From Phallusia fumigata (Eukaryota; Chordata; Ascidiacea; Phlebobranchia; Ascidiidae): a stretch of 23,372 nucleotides of DNA. The stretch spans positions 1-23,372 of the forward strand of contig QXVZ01022201.1 in assembly GCA_008931825.1 (NCBI GenBank), in the 5' to 3' direction. Both the position numbers and the translations under genes were made by a program. Of the stretch, positions 1 to 10,287 are shown one piece after another. Numbering within the stretch: the stretch's first letter is position 1; the number at the start of each line of letters is the position of its first letter. Under the pieces are notes generated by a model. The model saw only the letters and a list, made by a program, of their open reading frames with translations. It did not search any database and was not told the origin of the DNA.

Positions 1-275
1 TTTACTCAGCACCTCATTCGCAAAATATTTAAATTCCAAGCAACGTTTTAAAGGGACGTTGATCGACTTTCCTGCTCGATATTAATGTCAGCTACTTTCA
101 CGCAACGTTTGCAGGGCATTCGCCGAAACGAACAACGCTGAATTTAGATAACGGTTGATTTGAGCATATAAGCAAATAACTATATCGTTTTTATGACTTT
201 CGTACGCTGTAATTGCAAACTACTGCTACTGCCGAAATCCAAAATGTTGAGGGCAGTTTGTTGATTTTATTTACT

Positions 276-314
276 TGATGATGACACAGGCAAATGTCAA
301 AACATCGAAACGTT
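276..314 (+). mobile_element. Degenerate TGATGATG...CGAAACGTT module
   Basis: The segment opens with TGATGATGACA (276-286), has the complementary TGTCA at 295-299 and ends CGAAACGTT at 306-314. The TGACA/TGTCA pair can form a short stem, as in the modules at 9397-9436 and 20210-20254. This copy carries a few extra bases between the stem and CGAAAC. It is read as a decayed copy of the same interspersed element. Confidence 0.35.
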
Positions 315-1963
315 AATGTACTGGCATTTGTTGTGAAGCAATGTGGATAGTTGTCTGATTTGTCGGCTTGTGAAAATCGCATTTAAAAACTATAGCTTTG
401 TCGTTTATCGGAAGGCTCATAATATTCACCAGGCATATGTTAGACACGCTTGGTATGCCAAATCTTTACACACGCGTCTTCGAAACACTTTGTTTACGGG
501 TGATATTGGCTTTACACCGGGCACGTCAAAACATGCCAATGAGCAGATGAGAAATGGCTCGCACCGGGCAACTAAAGCCAGCACCTACTACCAGCAGAAA
601 AAACAGGTGCCAAGCATTTTTTGACCACCAGGCGAGACGGCTCCGGACATTTTGTGCCCTTCCGGTGGGTTCGTATACATAGCGATCGATCATTGGGTGC
701 GAGTTGGCGCTTCGGCAGTGAATCACGGCTGAACAGGTGTTTGCCGTTGATTTTTGCATTTGCCCTATGATGAAGCGTGGCGTAAACTTGCCAGCCTGCG
801 TCCAGTCGAGATCAATGCTCTAACTCGGCCCTCGCTCGCCAGTGTTTACGCTACCAATTCTCCACGGTGGCCCGGTAGTGTTTCCCCTGCGTTTTTGCAA
901 CATTTTTTGCCCGAAACTGGCCCGTCGGTCGTTCAGACAATCGATAAGGAAAGGATAATATTTGGGAGATGACCTTGGCTAATGTCAACTGATGTGAAAC
1001 TGTTAAGTTCTTTTTAACATCTTTAATGTCCTTTAAATTCACCGTGAAGGAAAGACATCATCACTTGGAAATCAAACATTTAAAAAAGCGGCATTCCATT
1101 TTGAGGCAAATTAAAGCTAAACTACATGTTTAGGATTTTACAGTTTCTGGCATCACACTATCACGCTTTAAGCTGATAATTCAGACCAGCACACAGTTCA
1201 TCGGTCATGTTTTGTCCTACTTGGCCGCATTAGAGCATAATCCACTGCGTTTGTTGTTTGATTATTTTTGTTCAAGGCTTAGCACCTGCAGATGTTATTC
1301 CAATGCAGTCGTGATGAGGTAAAACGCATAATTTGAACTAATATAGAAAACCGACTCAGCTTTTAAAACGGAAATAAGAACAAAAATTGCGGTGATTTAT
1401 TGACTTTAAAAGTGTCTGGATTTTCTGGGAGTATAATACTTCCAAAAATGTATTTTTGTAAAAACGCAAATTATGGTCTTAATCTGTGTCTTTCGGACTG
1501 GCGAAAAGGCGCTTGTAGATTCATAACCATTTACCGCAAAAAAACTTAACACCGGACACAGATAAAAATGATTTATATTCTCTGGGAAGCAAAACAGCTA
1601 AACGATGTCCTCAAAATACGCGAACAACACAGACACAAGCATCTATTTTAAAGGAGTTAATAAAAGGTGTTCTGAGCACCCGCGGCAGATTCTCGAATAT
1701 ACAATACGCGAAAATCGCGAAAATTTCCCATTTAGCTGTCAGTGTTGCGTTGGGTTTCAAACTGTGACAGTTTTTTCGCAATTCGCTGAGAAAATTTTTG
1801 AAATTCGATACGATAAGGGTTAGAGTGGCTTGGCGGCTGTAAATAAACCGGCAGATTCGGGGAATCGAGAATCAAATCCTGCTGGCGGGGATTCGAGAAT
1901 CCACTTGCCCTCAAGCCTGTACACAGTTGCCACAACTAGTAACGTGGCTTTGATTTGAGTGAA

Positions 1964-2134
1964 AGGGCTTGATACACAGGAATAACGTTATACTCAGGGA
2001 CTTATATTTCGTTTTACCGCGTAACTAAGAATTACAGCTGCTGAAATGNAGGGCTTGATACACAGGAATAACGTTATACTCAGGGACTTATATTTCGTTT
2101 TACCGCGTAACTAAGAATTACAGCTGCTGAAATG
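1964..2134. repeat. 85-bp perfect duplication across an N joint
   Basis: Bases 1964-2048 are repeated without mismatch at 2050-2134, and the copies are separated by the single N at 2049. A perfect repeat abutting an N is the signature of two contig ends that overlap but were not merged. The real genome probably has one copy. Confidence 0.9.
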
Positions 2135-2204
2135 TTCCTAATGCAAACAAAATCTACGCGTAACTTTTTGGTCCTAAATCTGCGTAAATAATGTATGTAC
2201 TCAC

Positions 2205-2785
2205 CACCACATCGCCGATGCTCCACTCAGGCAGCACAACAAGAGCACAACCGCCATCGAAAACCGACTCAGGCCAAAATTCCCAGCTCTAATCCGCGTC
2301 GGTGATGACGTATGCGATGACGTCATTCCTCGCACAGTGGTGCGTCGGTGGTAACTTGTCGCTTGACCTGCTCTTACAGGCGTTGAAAGTTCAATGCTAC
2401 GCCGCTTGGAAGGTTCTAGAAGCGGTTCCTCTGTGCAACTAACAAGGTTCGTCGCCAGGCGTCCGGTGGAGTCCCCTGTCGCGGTAATATTGCCGTATTT
2501 GTCACTGTCCCGCGAAATCACCGCGTCAACGCTTCGCCGAGCGGTTCTGTCTTCAATTGCTCTTCGTTTTCGGCAATACGTTGCCGGGAAACTCCCCGCT
2601 GATGTCGGGGGCGTTACTGATTGACTCTCTCGCCTTGGTGAGAGCGCCACTGCTGCCGCGTCTGTTGATTGCGAACCAGGCTGGTAGCAAATTTGCTTTC
2701 CTAGTCTCATCTCTCCGAATCTTCCTCCCTCTGTAATCCTACTGTAAATGTCAGTGGGAAAGGGCCGCGATTTTCCTCTGCACAT
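2205..2785 (-). CDS. Candidate first coding exon, Ser/Thr/Arg-rich with signal-like segment
   Basis: An open frame of 193 codons plus two bases runs from ATG at 2785 to a consensus donor, TG|GTGAGT, at 2205/2204. The exon is clearly more GC-rich than its flanks. The product begins MCRGKSRPFP, is rich in Ser, Thr and Arg, and has a basic RKRR patch (72-75) and one N-glycosylation motif (NIT, 99-101). A hydrophobic run, MAVVLLLCCLSGASA (177-191), is followed by MW and a split codon. The run reads as a signal anchor, or as a cleavable signal peptide if translation starts at Met177. A TATA box lies about 70 bp upstream of the first ATG and supports that start. The next exon should lie at lower coordinates but was not recognised. 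Family unknown: a signal peptide followed by Trp residues before an intron is seen in some Wnt genes, but this is only a guess. A chance open frame remains possible. Confidence 0.5.
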
Positions 2786-2855
2786 TTCCTAGCTGTCGCC
2801 GAGTCACAAACACTTGTCAAACGGCAAACATTGGGTGCTTTAACTTAGCGCCGAT

Positions 2856-2863
2856 CTTTTATA
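2856..2863 (-). promoter_or_regulatory. TATA box for the candidate exon at 2205-2785
   Basis: On the minus strand the sequence reads TATAAAAG, a full TATA consensus. A start site about 30 bp downstream (near 2830) would leave a 5' leader of roughly 45 bases before the ATG at 2785. The spacing fits a real promoter, but no transcript evidence is available. Confidence 0.45.
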
Positions 2864-2869
2864 AACAAC

Positions 2870-3831
2870 CTCTGGGTGTAGCCTTTATGTCTGAACTCTT
2901 TACACTTCTTCTTTGATCGCTTTTTGATCTCTTTCTCAATTGCGCAACACTTTCTGCTTCGGGTAATGACGGTTGCAGCCGTTTCACGTATCCCAAATTG
3001 GTCTTTTCTTCCAAAACGTGGGAGTTGTTTCACTAAGTGTTACAAGTTGTCCAGAGTTGTCCGTTATTACAAGTTGTAAAAACCTTGTTCTCCGTAAACA
3101 GGCCTGCTTGAAAAAAGGGCACTAAAGTTGTCACTTCAAAAGAACACGACCCAGAAAACGTTTGAAACACGCCAATTCGCATTACTTACTTGCGCCCGCA
3201 GGTACAACGTACGTGCAACTAGCGTGTAAGGCATTAGATCTAATGCTGTTGTACAGGTCACAGCCCATACACGACCGTTAGCTCACGTTTATAAGCCGCA
3301 CCTTGCTAACATGGAAATCACGTTTTTCCTTCGCCAAAAACCGCGGCTATTTTTTATCCAAGCAAACTTCGAATTCGCCCAAATAGTGTTTCAATAAACA
3401 ACTAATGTCGTTTTCTCCAAACCGAGCGATGCGATTGGTCGCGAGAGGTCACGTGAATGACCATGTGACGCTCCCAATGAGACTCGTTTGAACTTAAACA
3501 ATCTCGTAAGATCAGAGGATAGTTCAAGTTGTTGATGAGAATCTACATTTAGGCGGGTCCCAAACCTATACCAGGTGAAAGTGCAACAAAACCGCGCCGT
3601 AAGGGCACGGTTTGGGAATGTTTAGTCTGTAGGTTTCGGTAATTACGCAATATTGAGATAAACGTCTTTTATGTCGTTTTTCTTGAGACCTTTTTTGGCA
3701 AGTTCCAGATCGGAATATGTCCAAGTTAGATCTGATTTTAGAAATTACGGCAGAACAGTACAATGGAATGAATACTTCTTCAGGTGGGTGTAATTTACAA
3801 TAACTTTGGGGAATCGAGTCATTTTTTCCTT
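2870..3831. other. Non-coding stretch upstream of the candidate minus-strand gene
   Basis: No gene is recognised. It contains the nested palindrome at 3202-3254, a GC-richer patch at 3420-3485 with a CACGTG E-box and an inverted CCAAT (ATTGG) typical of promoter or enhancer DNA, and a minus-strand donor-like GTAAGT near 3187 that could end a 5' leader exon. The open frame at 3566-3763 on the minus strand has no recognisable feature. Confidence 0.4.
3202..3254. repeat. Nested inverted repeat with 16-bp perfect palindrome
   Basis: GCATTAGATCTAATGC (3231-3246) is a perfect 16-bp palindrome. It is flanked by outer arms GTACAAC (3202-3208) and GTTGTAC (3248-3254), which are also complementary. 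Together they can fold into an interrupted hairpin or cruciform. It could be the remnant of a small foldback transposon. Confidence 0.6.
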
Positions 3832-6800
3832 AGTTCTTATTTATCTTGCATAGAAAATATAGCTGTTACTTCTAAGTCCATTTAGCATCACTTAGTTACT
3901 AATTCTTCAAAAACGCATTTTTGTTTGGTTTTAATTGAGAAATAACTCTTTAACATTTAGTAAACTGCGTTTTTTAACAACTTGTTCAGTGAACAAAAAC
4001 TCGGCAAATCAGGTATTTACAATTTCCTGTAAGACCCAAGACGGGTTGCACCAGTAGCCTCACTAAATCACAAATTCCGTAAAACATTTTCTACAAAAGT
4101 TTGTAAGGGCTGTCAAATAATACCTCATTCAACGTGCTGCTTCTGTCACCATTAAGTACCAAAAACCCCCTGCTCAGAAACGTTACAGATATGTCGTAAA
4201 TTAAGTCTAACTTTTCAAATCCTGACGCACATCTCGAAATCCTTTAAAACTTGTTACTTTGCAGAGGTTACTCAGTTTAGAACGGAGTTTTTTGTAACCA
4301 ATACATAATACATGGTATTTGATAAAAGATGGTTATCAAAAAATATGTTAATGTGGCTTAATGTGAGCGAAAAGCCGCCCAAGTTATTTCGTGCGTCAGT
4401 GAAACATGAAATTTCACCCTCTAAAGCTTAAAACATTTTTCAAAGCAGGAAGGTAGAATGTTCTGGATCACACAAGTTATCATTTGATCTCATTTTCAAG
4501 TTGCTACTTTTACCTGCACATTCTTTTATGTAATGTCATGGCAACGATCTGAATCTAAACAGTGCTTACATTTCATTGGTGCAAGCGCAAGTAACTTTCC
4601 AACTTCTTTTCTATGTGTCGTAAATTTTAACAACGCGAACTACAGCGTCAAAAAACAGCCTTTTGGTGATAACTATGTCCAGTGCAAGAATGGCACCACT
4701 TTGTGACGAAAATAAACTACAAAAGCGCAGTGCGATACAAAAAGTTGTTCTTCTGGCAAAGTGTCCTCCAACTAGTAATTGGGAAATAACACACCTTGCG
4801 TTTTTAAACCAGAAATGCGCGTACTATTGACGCAAGCACATTTCGCGACCAGACATACTTTTTTCTAAAAACAAAAACTACTCTTTTTCATATAAAACAC
4901 AACTACTTTTCTGTGCACGGACGCCCCATTGGAAACCACCTAACCAGCCGCTGGTAGGTGGTCTACAAATGCATCCCCCACCTGACAAGGTAATTGTCGC
5001 ACCATCTCCGCTTTCGCATCGGAAACCATCGATTATCTTGCAGGTTATCACCGTTTGCGCGCGCCAGGCATCAAAAAGACGACGGCGCCGCCCCAACGAT
5101 AATTGCAAGTCGTCTTAACAACAAGAAAAACACGCCACAACCCCCCGGTGTACCTTTAATTGCGAGCCGGTGGGGAATTATTCACCTTATGAAAATAAAG
5201 CTCGTTCTACTTGTGTTTGTGTTCGTTAGCTGTCTGTGACGTCTGCAAGACGATGGGAAAGTAGCTGCCCACAATATATCTGTCCGTCACATCTCGTTGC
5301 AAATTCTGACTCGTTGACGCATTTGTTTTTGTCGTTTTAACCCAATTTTTAGCAATAAAACGCCAGATTAATCTTTTCTGGTTTCCGAGAAAGTTATGGG
5401 AACTGAAAAAAAAAAAACTGATAATGTAAGGCGAGCTTANAGTTCTTATTTATCTTGCATAGAAAATATACCTGTTGCTTCCAACTCCATTTAGCATCAT
5501 TTAGTTACTAATTCTTCAAAAACGCATTTTTGTTTGGTTTTAATTGAAAAATAACTCTTTGACATTTCGTTAACTGCGTTCTATACCGACTTGTTCAGTG
5601 AACAAAAACTCGGCAAATCAGGTATTTACATTTTCCTGTAAGACCCAAGTCGGGTTACACCAGTAGCCTCACTAAATCGCTAATTCCGAAAAACATGCCT
5701 ATTTGCTACATGCACAACAAACTTTTGGAACAAAAGTTTTGAACTAAAGTTTGTAAGGGCCGTCAAATAATACCTTATTCAACGTGCTGCTTCTGTCACC
5801 CTGTTTTCCAAGTACCAAAAACCCCTACTCAGAAGCGTTACAGATATGTCGTAAATTAAGTCTAACTTTTCAAATCCTGATGCACATCTCGAAATCCTTT
5901 AAAACTTGTTACTTTGCAGAGGTTACTCAGTTTAGAACGGAGTTTTTTGTAACCAATACATAATACATGGTATTTGATAAAAGATGGTTATCAAAAAATA
6001 TGTTAATGTGGCTTAATGTGAGCGAAAAGCCGCCCAAGTTATTTCGTGCGTCAGTGAAACATGAAATTTCACCCTCTAAAGCTTAAAACATTTTTCAAAG
6101 CAGGAAGGTAGAATGTTCTGGATCACACAAGTTATCATTTGATCTCATTTTCAAGTTGCTACTTTTACCTGCACATTCTTTTATGTAATGTCATGGCAAC
6201 GATCTGAATCTAAACAGTGCTTACATTTCATTGGTGCAAGCGCAAGTAACTTTCCAACTTCTTTTCTATGTGTCGTAAATTTTAACAACGCGAACTACAG
6301 CGTCAAAAAACAGCCTTTTGGTGATAACTATGTCCAGTGCAAGAATGGCACCACTTTGTGACGAAAATAAACTACAAAAGCGCAGTGCGATACAAAAAGT
6401 TGTTCTTCTGGCAAAGTGTCCTCCAACTAGTAATTGGGAAATAACACACCTTGCGTTTTTAAACCAGAAATGCGCGTACTATTGACGCAAGCACATTTCG
6501 CGACCAGACATACTTTTTTCTAAAAACAAAAACTACTCTTTTTCATATAAAACACAACTACTTTTCTGTGCACGGACGCCCCATTGGAAACCACCTAACC
6601 AGCCGCTGGTAGGTGGTCTACAAATGCATCCCCCACCTGACAAGGTAATTGTCGCACCATCTCCGCTTTCGCATCGGAAACCATCGATTATCTTGCAGGT
6701 TATCACCGTNTTGGAAACCACCTAACCAGCCGCTGGTAGGTGGTCTACAAATGCATCCCCCACCTGACAAGGTAATTGTCGCACCATCTCCGCTTTCGCA

Positions 6801-7334
6801 TCGGAAACCATCGATTATCTTGCAGGTTATCACCGTTTGCGCGCGCCAGGCATCAAAAAGACGACGGCGCCGCCCCAACGATAATTGCAAGTCGTCTTAA
6901 CAACAAGAAAAACACGCCACAACCCCCCGGTGTACCTTTAATTGCGAGCCGGTGGGGAATTATTCACCTTATGAAAATAAAGCTCGTTCTACTTGTGTTT
7001 GTGTTCGTTAGCTGTCTGTGACGTCTGCAAGACGATGGGAAAGTAGCTGCCCACAATATATCTGTCCGTCACATCTCGTTGCAAATTCTGACTCGTTGAC
7101 GCATTTGTTTTTGTCGTTTTAACCCAATTTTTAGCAATAAAACGCCAGATTAATCTTTTCTGGTTTCCGAGAAAGTTATGGGAACTGAAAAAAAAAAAAC
7201 TGATAATGTAAGGCGANCATTTGTTTTTGTCGTTTTAACCCAATTTTAGCAATAAAACGCCGGATTAATCTTTTCTGGTTTCCGAGAAAGTTATGGGAAC
7301 TCAAAAAAACAACTGATAATGTAAGGCGAGCTTA
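3832..7334. repeat. Block present two to three times across three N joints
   Basis: Segment 3832-5439 recurs at 5441-7216, and its tail recurs again at 7218-7334. N characters sit at 5440, 6710 and 7217. Within the second copy, 6584-6709 is repeated exactly at 6711-6836. Over the first 350-400 bases the two main copies differ by substitutions and indels, for example about 40 extra bases near 5690-5755. After about position 4230 they look essentially identical. This fits two haplotypes and overlapping contigs left unmerged better than a true tandem duplication. The block contains no recognised gene; it has a strong hairpin (4936-4961) and a short hydrophobic open frame (5189-5239, again at 6971-7021). 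Confidence 0.85.
4936..4961. repeat. Short strong hairpin in the duplicated block
   Basis: CCACCTAACCAG (4936-4947) faces CTGGTAGGTGG (4951-4961), giving an 11-bp stem with one bulged A and a 3-base loop. The adjoining A4935 and T4962 add one more pair. The hairpin is repeated in the downstream copies. It is too short for a typical microRNA precursor. Confidence 0.6.
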
Positions 7335-9202
7335 AAACACATATCGCAACTTGGACTGTAGAACAAAAACTGGGATTCCTGTTGCTAAAAATACCTTACT
7401 ACAATTAGAAACAAAATCTCCAGTTTTTAATCCACATTCAACATAGTGATGCAAAGTTACCTTTTTTCCACCTAGTTCGATAGACTCTGGAACTGGAACC
7501 ATTTGAAAAGGGCAAAAAACTATTTTTCTTTTCTTATTATTTTCCGAAATCTGCCTTAAACTGATATTGGCATTTATTTGTTAAAATAAAATTAAACATG
7601 ATTAAAAGTTACAATATACCTTAAGGAACTGGCCAATTTTGCGATCTAAACAAATAAACTATGTCATATCACTTCTCCAATTAGCTGCCAAAACGAAACT
7701 GGTAAAACATTGTAAAATCCTTTTAACTTACACACGTAATCACTCTTAATACAACAACTTTTAACTGTAAGATTTCGCACGACGACCTTCGCAGCGCGAG
7801 TTCTGTGGTTGGACTCTGCGGGAAACTGGGCCACTAATTCCCGCAAGAATTGTCACTTTCGCCTTACAGCGTGTTTTGGAAATGCAACTGTGTAAATTTC
7901 GCTCCTCCAAGCGCGGCGCCACGTTACACATCAACCAACGCATCTTGTGACATGAAAACGCCCGTTTGTGTTCGGCCAGCTATACATGCCGCTTGTTTTC
8001 GTGGTTTACGGTTTGTTTAACCTTCGCTCATCCGATTTAAAATGTATTTGATTTCCGACGTTTTCGTTAGGAAACTGACCAAGGTAGTAACCGAAACTTT
8101 TAATAATATCTATTCCCAACAGCCACAGTTAATTTATTTTTACCGGTTTGGTTTGAATAAAAGGCCTTTTTCATAGAAAATAGTTTATTCTTTAGTTGTA
8201 CTGAAACTATGTAATACTTTTTATATTGTTTGCTCATAAACAGGAAAACCTATCCCGCAAAAGTAAAATATTTTTTCGAAAATCTTTGCACCTTAATCGA
8301 AATGATTTATTCCAAACAACTCTTTCACGGCCCCACCAATATTTCTTCAAAAAACAACAGAAACCGTTCTACACAGTTTACAAAACCCAACAAAAATGGT
8401 ATTTTGTTTATACCTGGTTATTGGTCGTTACACTTAGTTTCAATTCAGCAATTCTAAAAACATTGCAAAAAAATCTCTTTGAACCCATCATTTCAATTTC
8501 CACTGGCATAGACAAACTTTACAAAAACTTTTACTTGCACTGACCAAACTCGCAAAAATATTACTAACTAATTCCTTTTGCACCAAATGTGCCAAATCAC
8601 TCTTTTTACACAATTTAAACTGCAGAAAAAACAGGCACAGATCAGCTGACAGGTCTTATTTGCTTCGTCCTGCTGATGGTCTCGCTTTGACCAGACTCTG
8701 TGCGACAACTTGATTGGCGAATTACTCCCATTATAGGATTAGTCGCCACTCGGCTCGTGTGACATCACTCAAGACTCAAGATTCACGAAAAAAGTTGCAC
8801 CAGGCGCCGACACACGAAATAATTGACGAAGGTTCAATGTTTTGATATTGCCTTCCTTGTGGAGCAGATGCAAAAAATTTCGAAACTAGTCACAAACGAT
8901 AAAAATTGTGTTTTATATGTAGACTGTTAATTTTTGCTTTGTAAGTGTTTATGCCTTGTGCGTTTTAGCGGGTTCGGAAGCAAGGTCTGTGCAGTAAACC
9001 ATGACGTTTTTGATTGGAATTTTCCCTATCAGACATGAAATTCAACTTACACTTGTTTTAAGCATTTGAGTAGAGTGGTTTCCCACCATTGGTCCACTAC
9101 ATACACAAGATAAACGTAGCATAGCGAAATGAAAATACCCTCAATTGCAGTCCAATCAGGCTCTCTAGTAGAGACCTCTTGTACGTAACAATATCAACTG
9201 GT
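7335..9202. other. Non-coding stretch, no recognised gene
   Basis: Mostly AT-rich DNA. Around 7780-7960 it turns GC-richer and holds an inverted pair of E2F-type sites. A minus-strand open frame starting at 7846 reaches a donor-like GTAAGT near 7736, but the peptide (begins MRELVAQFP) is not recognised. The plus-strand frame at 8226-8543 is AT-driven and low-complexity, and is not called. A second GC-richer patch lies at 8640-8810. Confidence 0.4.
7817..7845. promoter_or_regulatory. Inverted pair of E2F-type sites
   Basis: TGCGGGAA (7817-7824) and TTCCCGCA (7838-7845) are exact inverted copies 13 bases apart. On the minus strand the first reads TTTCCCGC, a full E2F consensus. They lie in a GC-richer patch just upstream of a minus-strand ATG at 7846. 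A cell-cycle-type promoter is possible, but no gene has been established next to it. Confidence 0.3.
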
Positions 9203-9245
9203 TTTATTGAATGTGATCCAGATGTTTCAGCAAAATCGTCATAAG
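9203..9245 (-). mobile_element. Degenerate CGAAAC-type module, minus strand
   Basis: Read on the minus strand, the segment has ATGACGATTTTGCTGAAAC followed by CAATAAA. This matches the 3' half of the modules at 9397-9436 and 20099-20141, with a short deletion in the 5' half. It points away from the plus-strand module at 9397-9436, giving a head-to-head pair like that at 20099-20254. Confidence 0.35.
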
Positions 9246-9352
9246 AGCCAAGGAGACTGTAATAGTACATTAGTATTAAATCGTTAGCGTAACGCCACCG
9301 CAAAACTTCTGCATTTTACTTGTTTTAAACTAGGACCACAGGACTTAATTTT

Positions 9353-9475
9353 AAACGTAACTGCCAGAAAATTTTTAAATAGCGAAAGCACCATCTCTGA
9401 TGATGACAACAGCGATTGTCGAAACCTTGCAATAAAGTACATTCCCTACATACAAGTTCTCTGGCAGTTATGTTT
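9353..9475 (+). mobile_element. Small foldback element with a TGATGATG...CGAAAC...AATAAA core
   Basis: Arms 9353-9368 (AAACGTAACTGCCAGA) and 9460-9475 are inverted copies with 15 of 16 positions matching; the inner 11 bp are perfect. Between them, 9397-9436 reads CTGATGATGACAA, loop CAGCGA, TTGTCGAAAC, then CAATAAAG. GACAA and TTGTC pair perfectly. CTGATGA, a short stem, then GAAA is also the layout of a hammerhead-ribozyme core, although an extra U sits before the stem and I could not find helices I and III. A small non-autonomous transposon or Penelope-type fragment is the best reading. Confidence 0.5.
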
Positions 9476-10267
9476 TTCAAACTAAACTAAAAACGCCCAG
9501 CTTGCATAAAACCCACTTTAAACCCGCTAAAATCTCCCATGTACTACAAGCCCAAACCCGACGATGTGAAATTAGCAAGCGATCTCTTTTTTGCCTCCAA
9601 CTGCAAAGCGGGCAACCCCATTTATCTTGCATAGATAATGTTGTGCGATGGTCATGCCTGATTCTGCGTGATCTGAGAACACCTGACGCACCGCCACGAT
9701 GGTGGATCTGTTATGCCGCGGAATTTCTGCACGTTTTAATAGACTTTCTCCAAGTAAAACTACGAACTTCCTGGAATTTTGATCTCCACTTTTTCGTTGG
9801 GATAAATTCATGGGTGAGGTTTTAATGATGTAAAAAGTTTGTCAAACATTGTCATTATTTTGCCAGGGGTGGTTGGCAAAAATCCATAAACAGTTTTGAT
9901 TATTTGAGGCGATTTTTCAGATCGTAATAGACATTTATGTTCGTTGACAATATAAATTTATTCATTTATGTTGTAGGGCGCTGTATTGTACATCCGAGAT
10001 TCTAATCCGAACGCTTAAAGCTTTACATTTTCGCATGACTTCCTCACAGGTTTGGCTGACAACCGAAAAACGATTTCCCAAACTCCAAAACTTGAACATT
10101 ATCAAGCGACGTGCAACTTTTCTCAATTAACTCATTACTAAAGAGCTTAAACTTCTTCACCAAGTTTTGTCTCAAAAACCTCCAACAACAATCACCTTTG
10201 CTAAACCACTTTGATCCGCCCGCGTTCTTGGCTATTGTTTACGCAAGCCAAAGTCGGATTACAATTG
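9476..10267. other. Non-coding stretch, no recognised gene
   Basis: Overlapping open frames on both strands around 9502-9825 encode nothing recognisable. Either could be a chance frame in a locally GC-richer patch. The rest is AT-rich. Confidence 0.4.
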
Positions 10268-10287
10268 TGACGTCACAGAGGCACGTG
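10268..10287. promoter_or_regulatory. CRE (TGACGTCA) plus CACGTG E-box
   Basis: A perfect cAMP-response element, TGACGTCA (10268-10275), is followed 6 bases later by CACGTG (10282-10287). The surrounding 10240-10400 is GC-rich against an AT-rich background. CREB/ATF and USF/Myc-type bHLH factors bind such sites. It may be a promoter or enhancer, but no adjacent transcript start is visible. Confidence 0.35.

Larger units (their letters stand above)
1..2196. other. Non-coding stretch, no recognised gene
   Basis: No open frame here resembles a known family. The longest (343-624 on the plus strand, 526-759 on the minus strand, 754-972 on the plus strand) overlap each other, lack convincing splice borders and have low-complexity composition. 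The stretch around 600-920 is more GC-rich than its surroundings and could hide a small exon, but nothing decides for one. It may be intron or downstream sequence of the minus-strand candidate gene whose first exon ends at 2205. Two heat-shock-element-like cores, TTCnnGAA, lie at 1690-1697 and 1892-1899. Confidence 0.5.

Noticed and set aside
4878-5108. Cys-containing minus-strand frame, seen again in the downstream copies
   Set aside because: Its apparent conservation is only the N-joined duplication; the hairpin at 4936-4961 and the absence of any domain argue against coding.
8226-8543. 105-codon plus-strand open frame
   Set aside because: AT-driven composition rich in Lys, Asn and Phe, a second overlapping frame in the same place, no domain and no splice or promoter support.
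9502-9825. 107-codon plus-strand open frame
   Set aside because: The opposite strand is open over the same stretch; neither peptide shows a known motif, so neither could be preferred.
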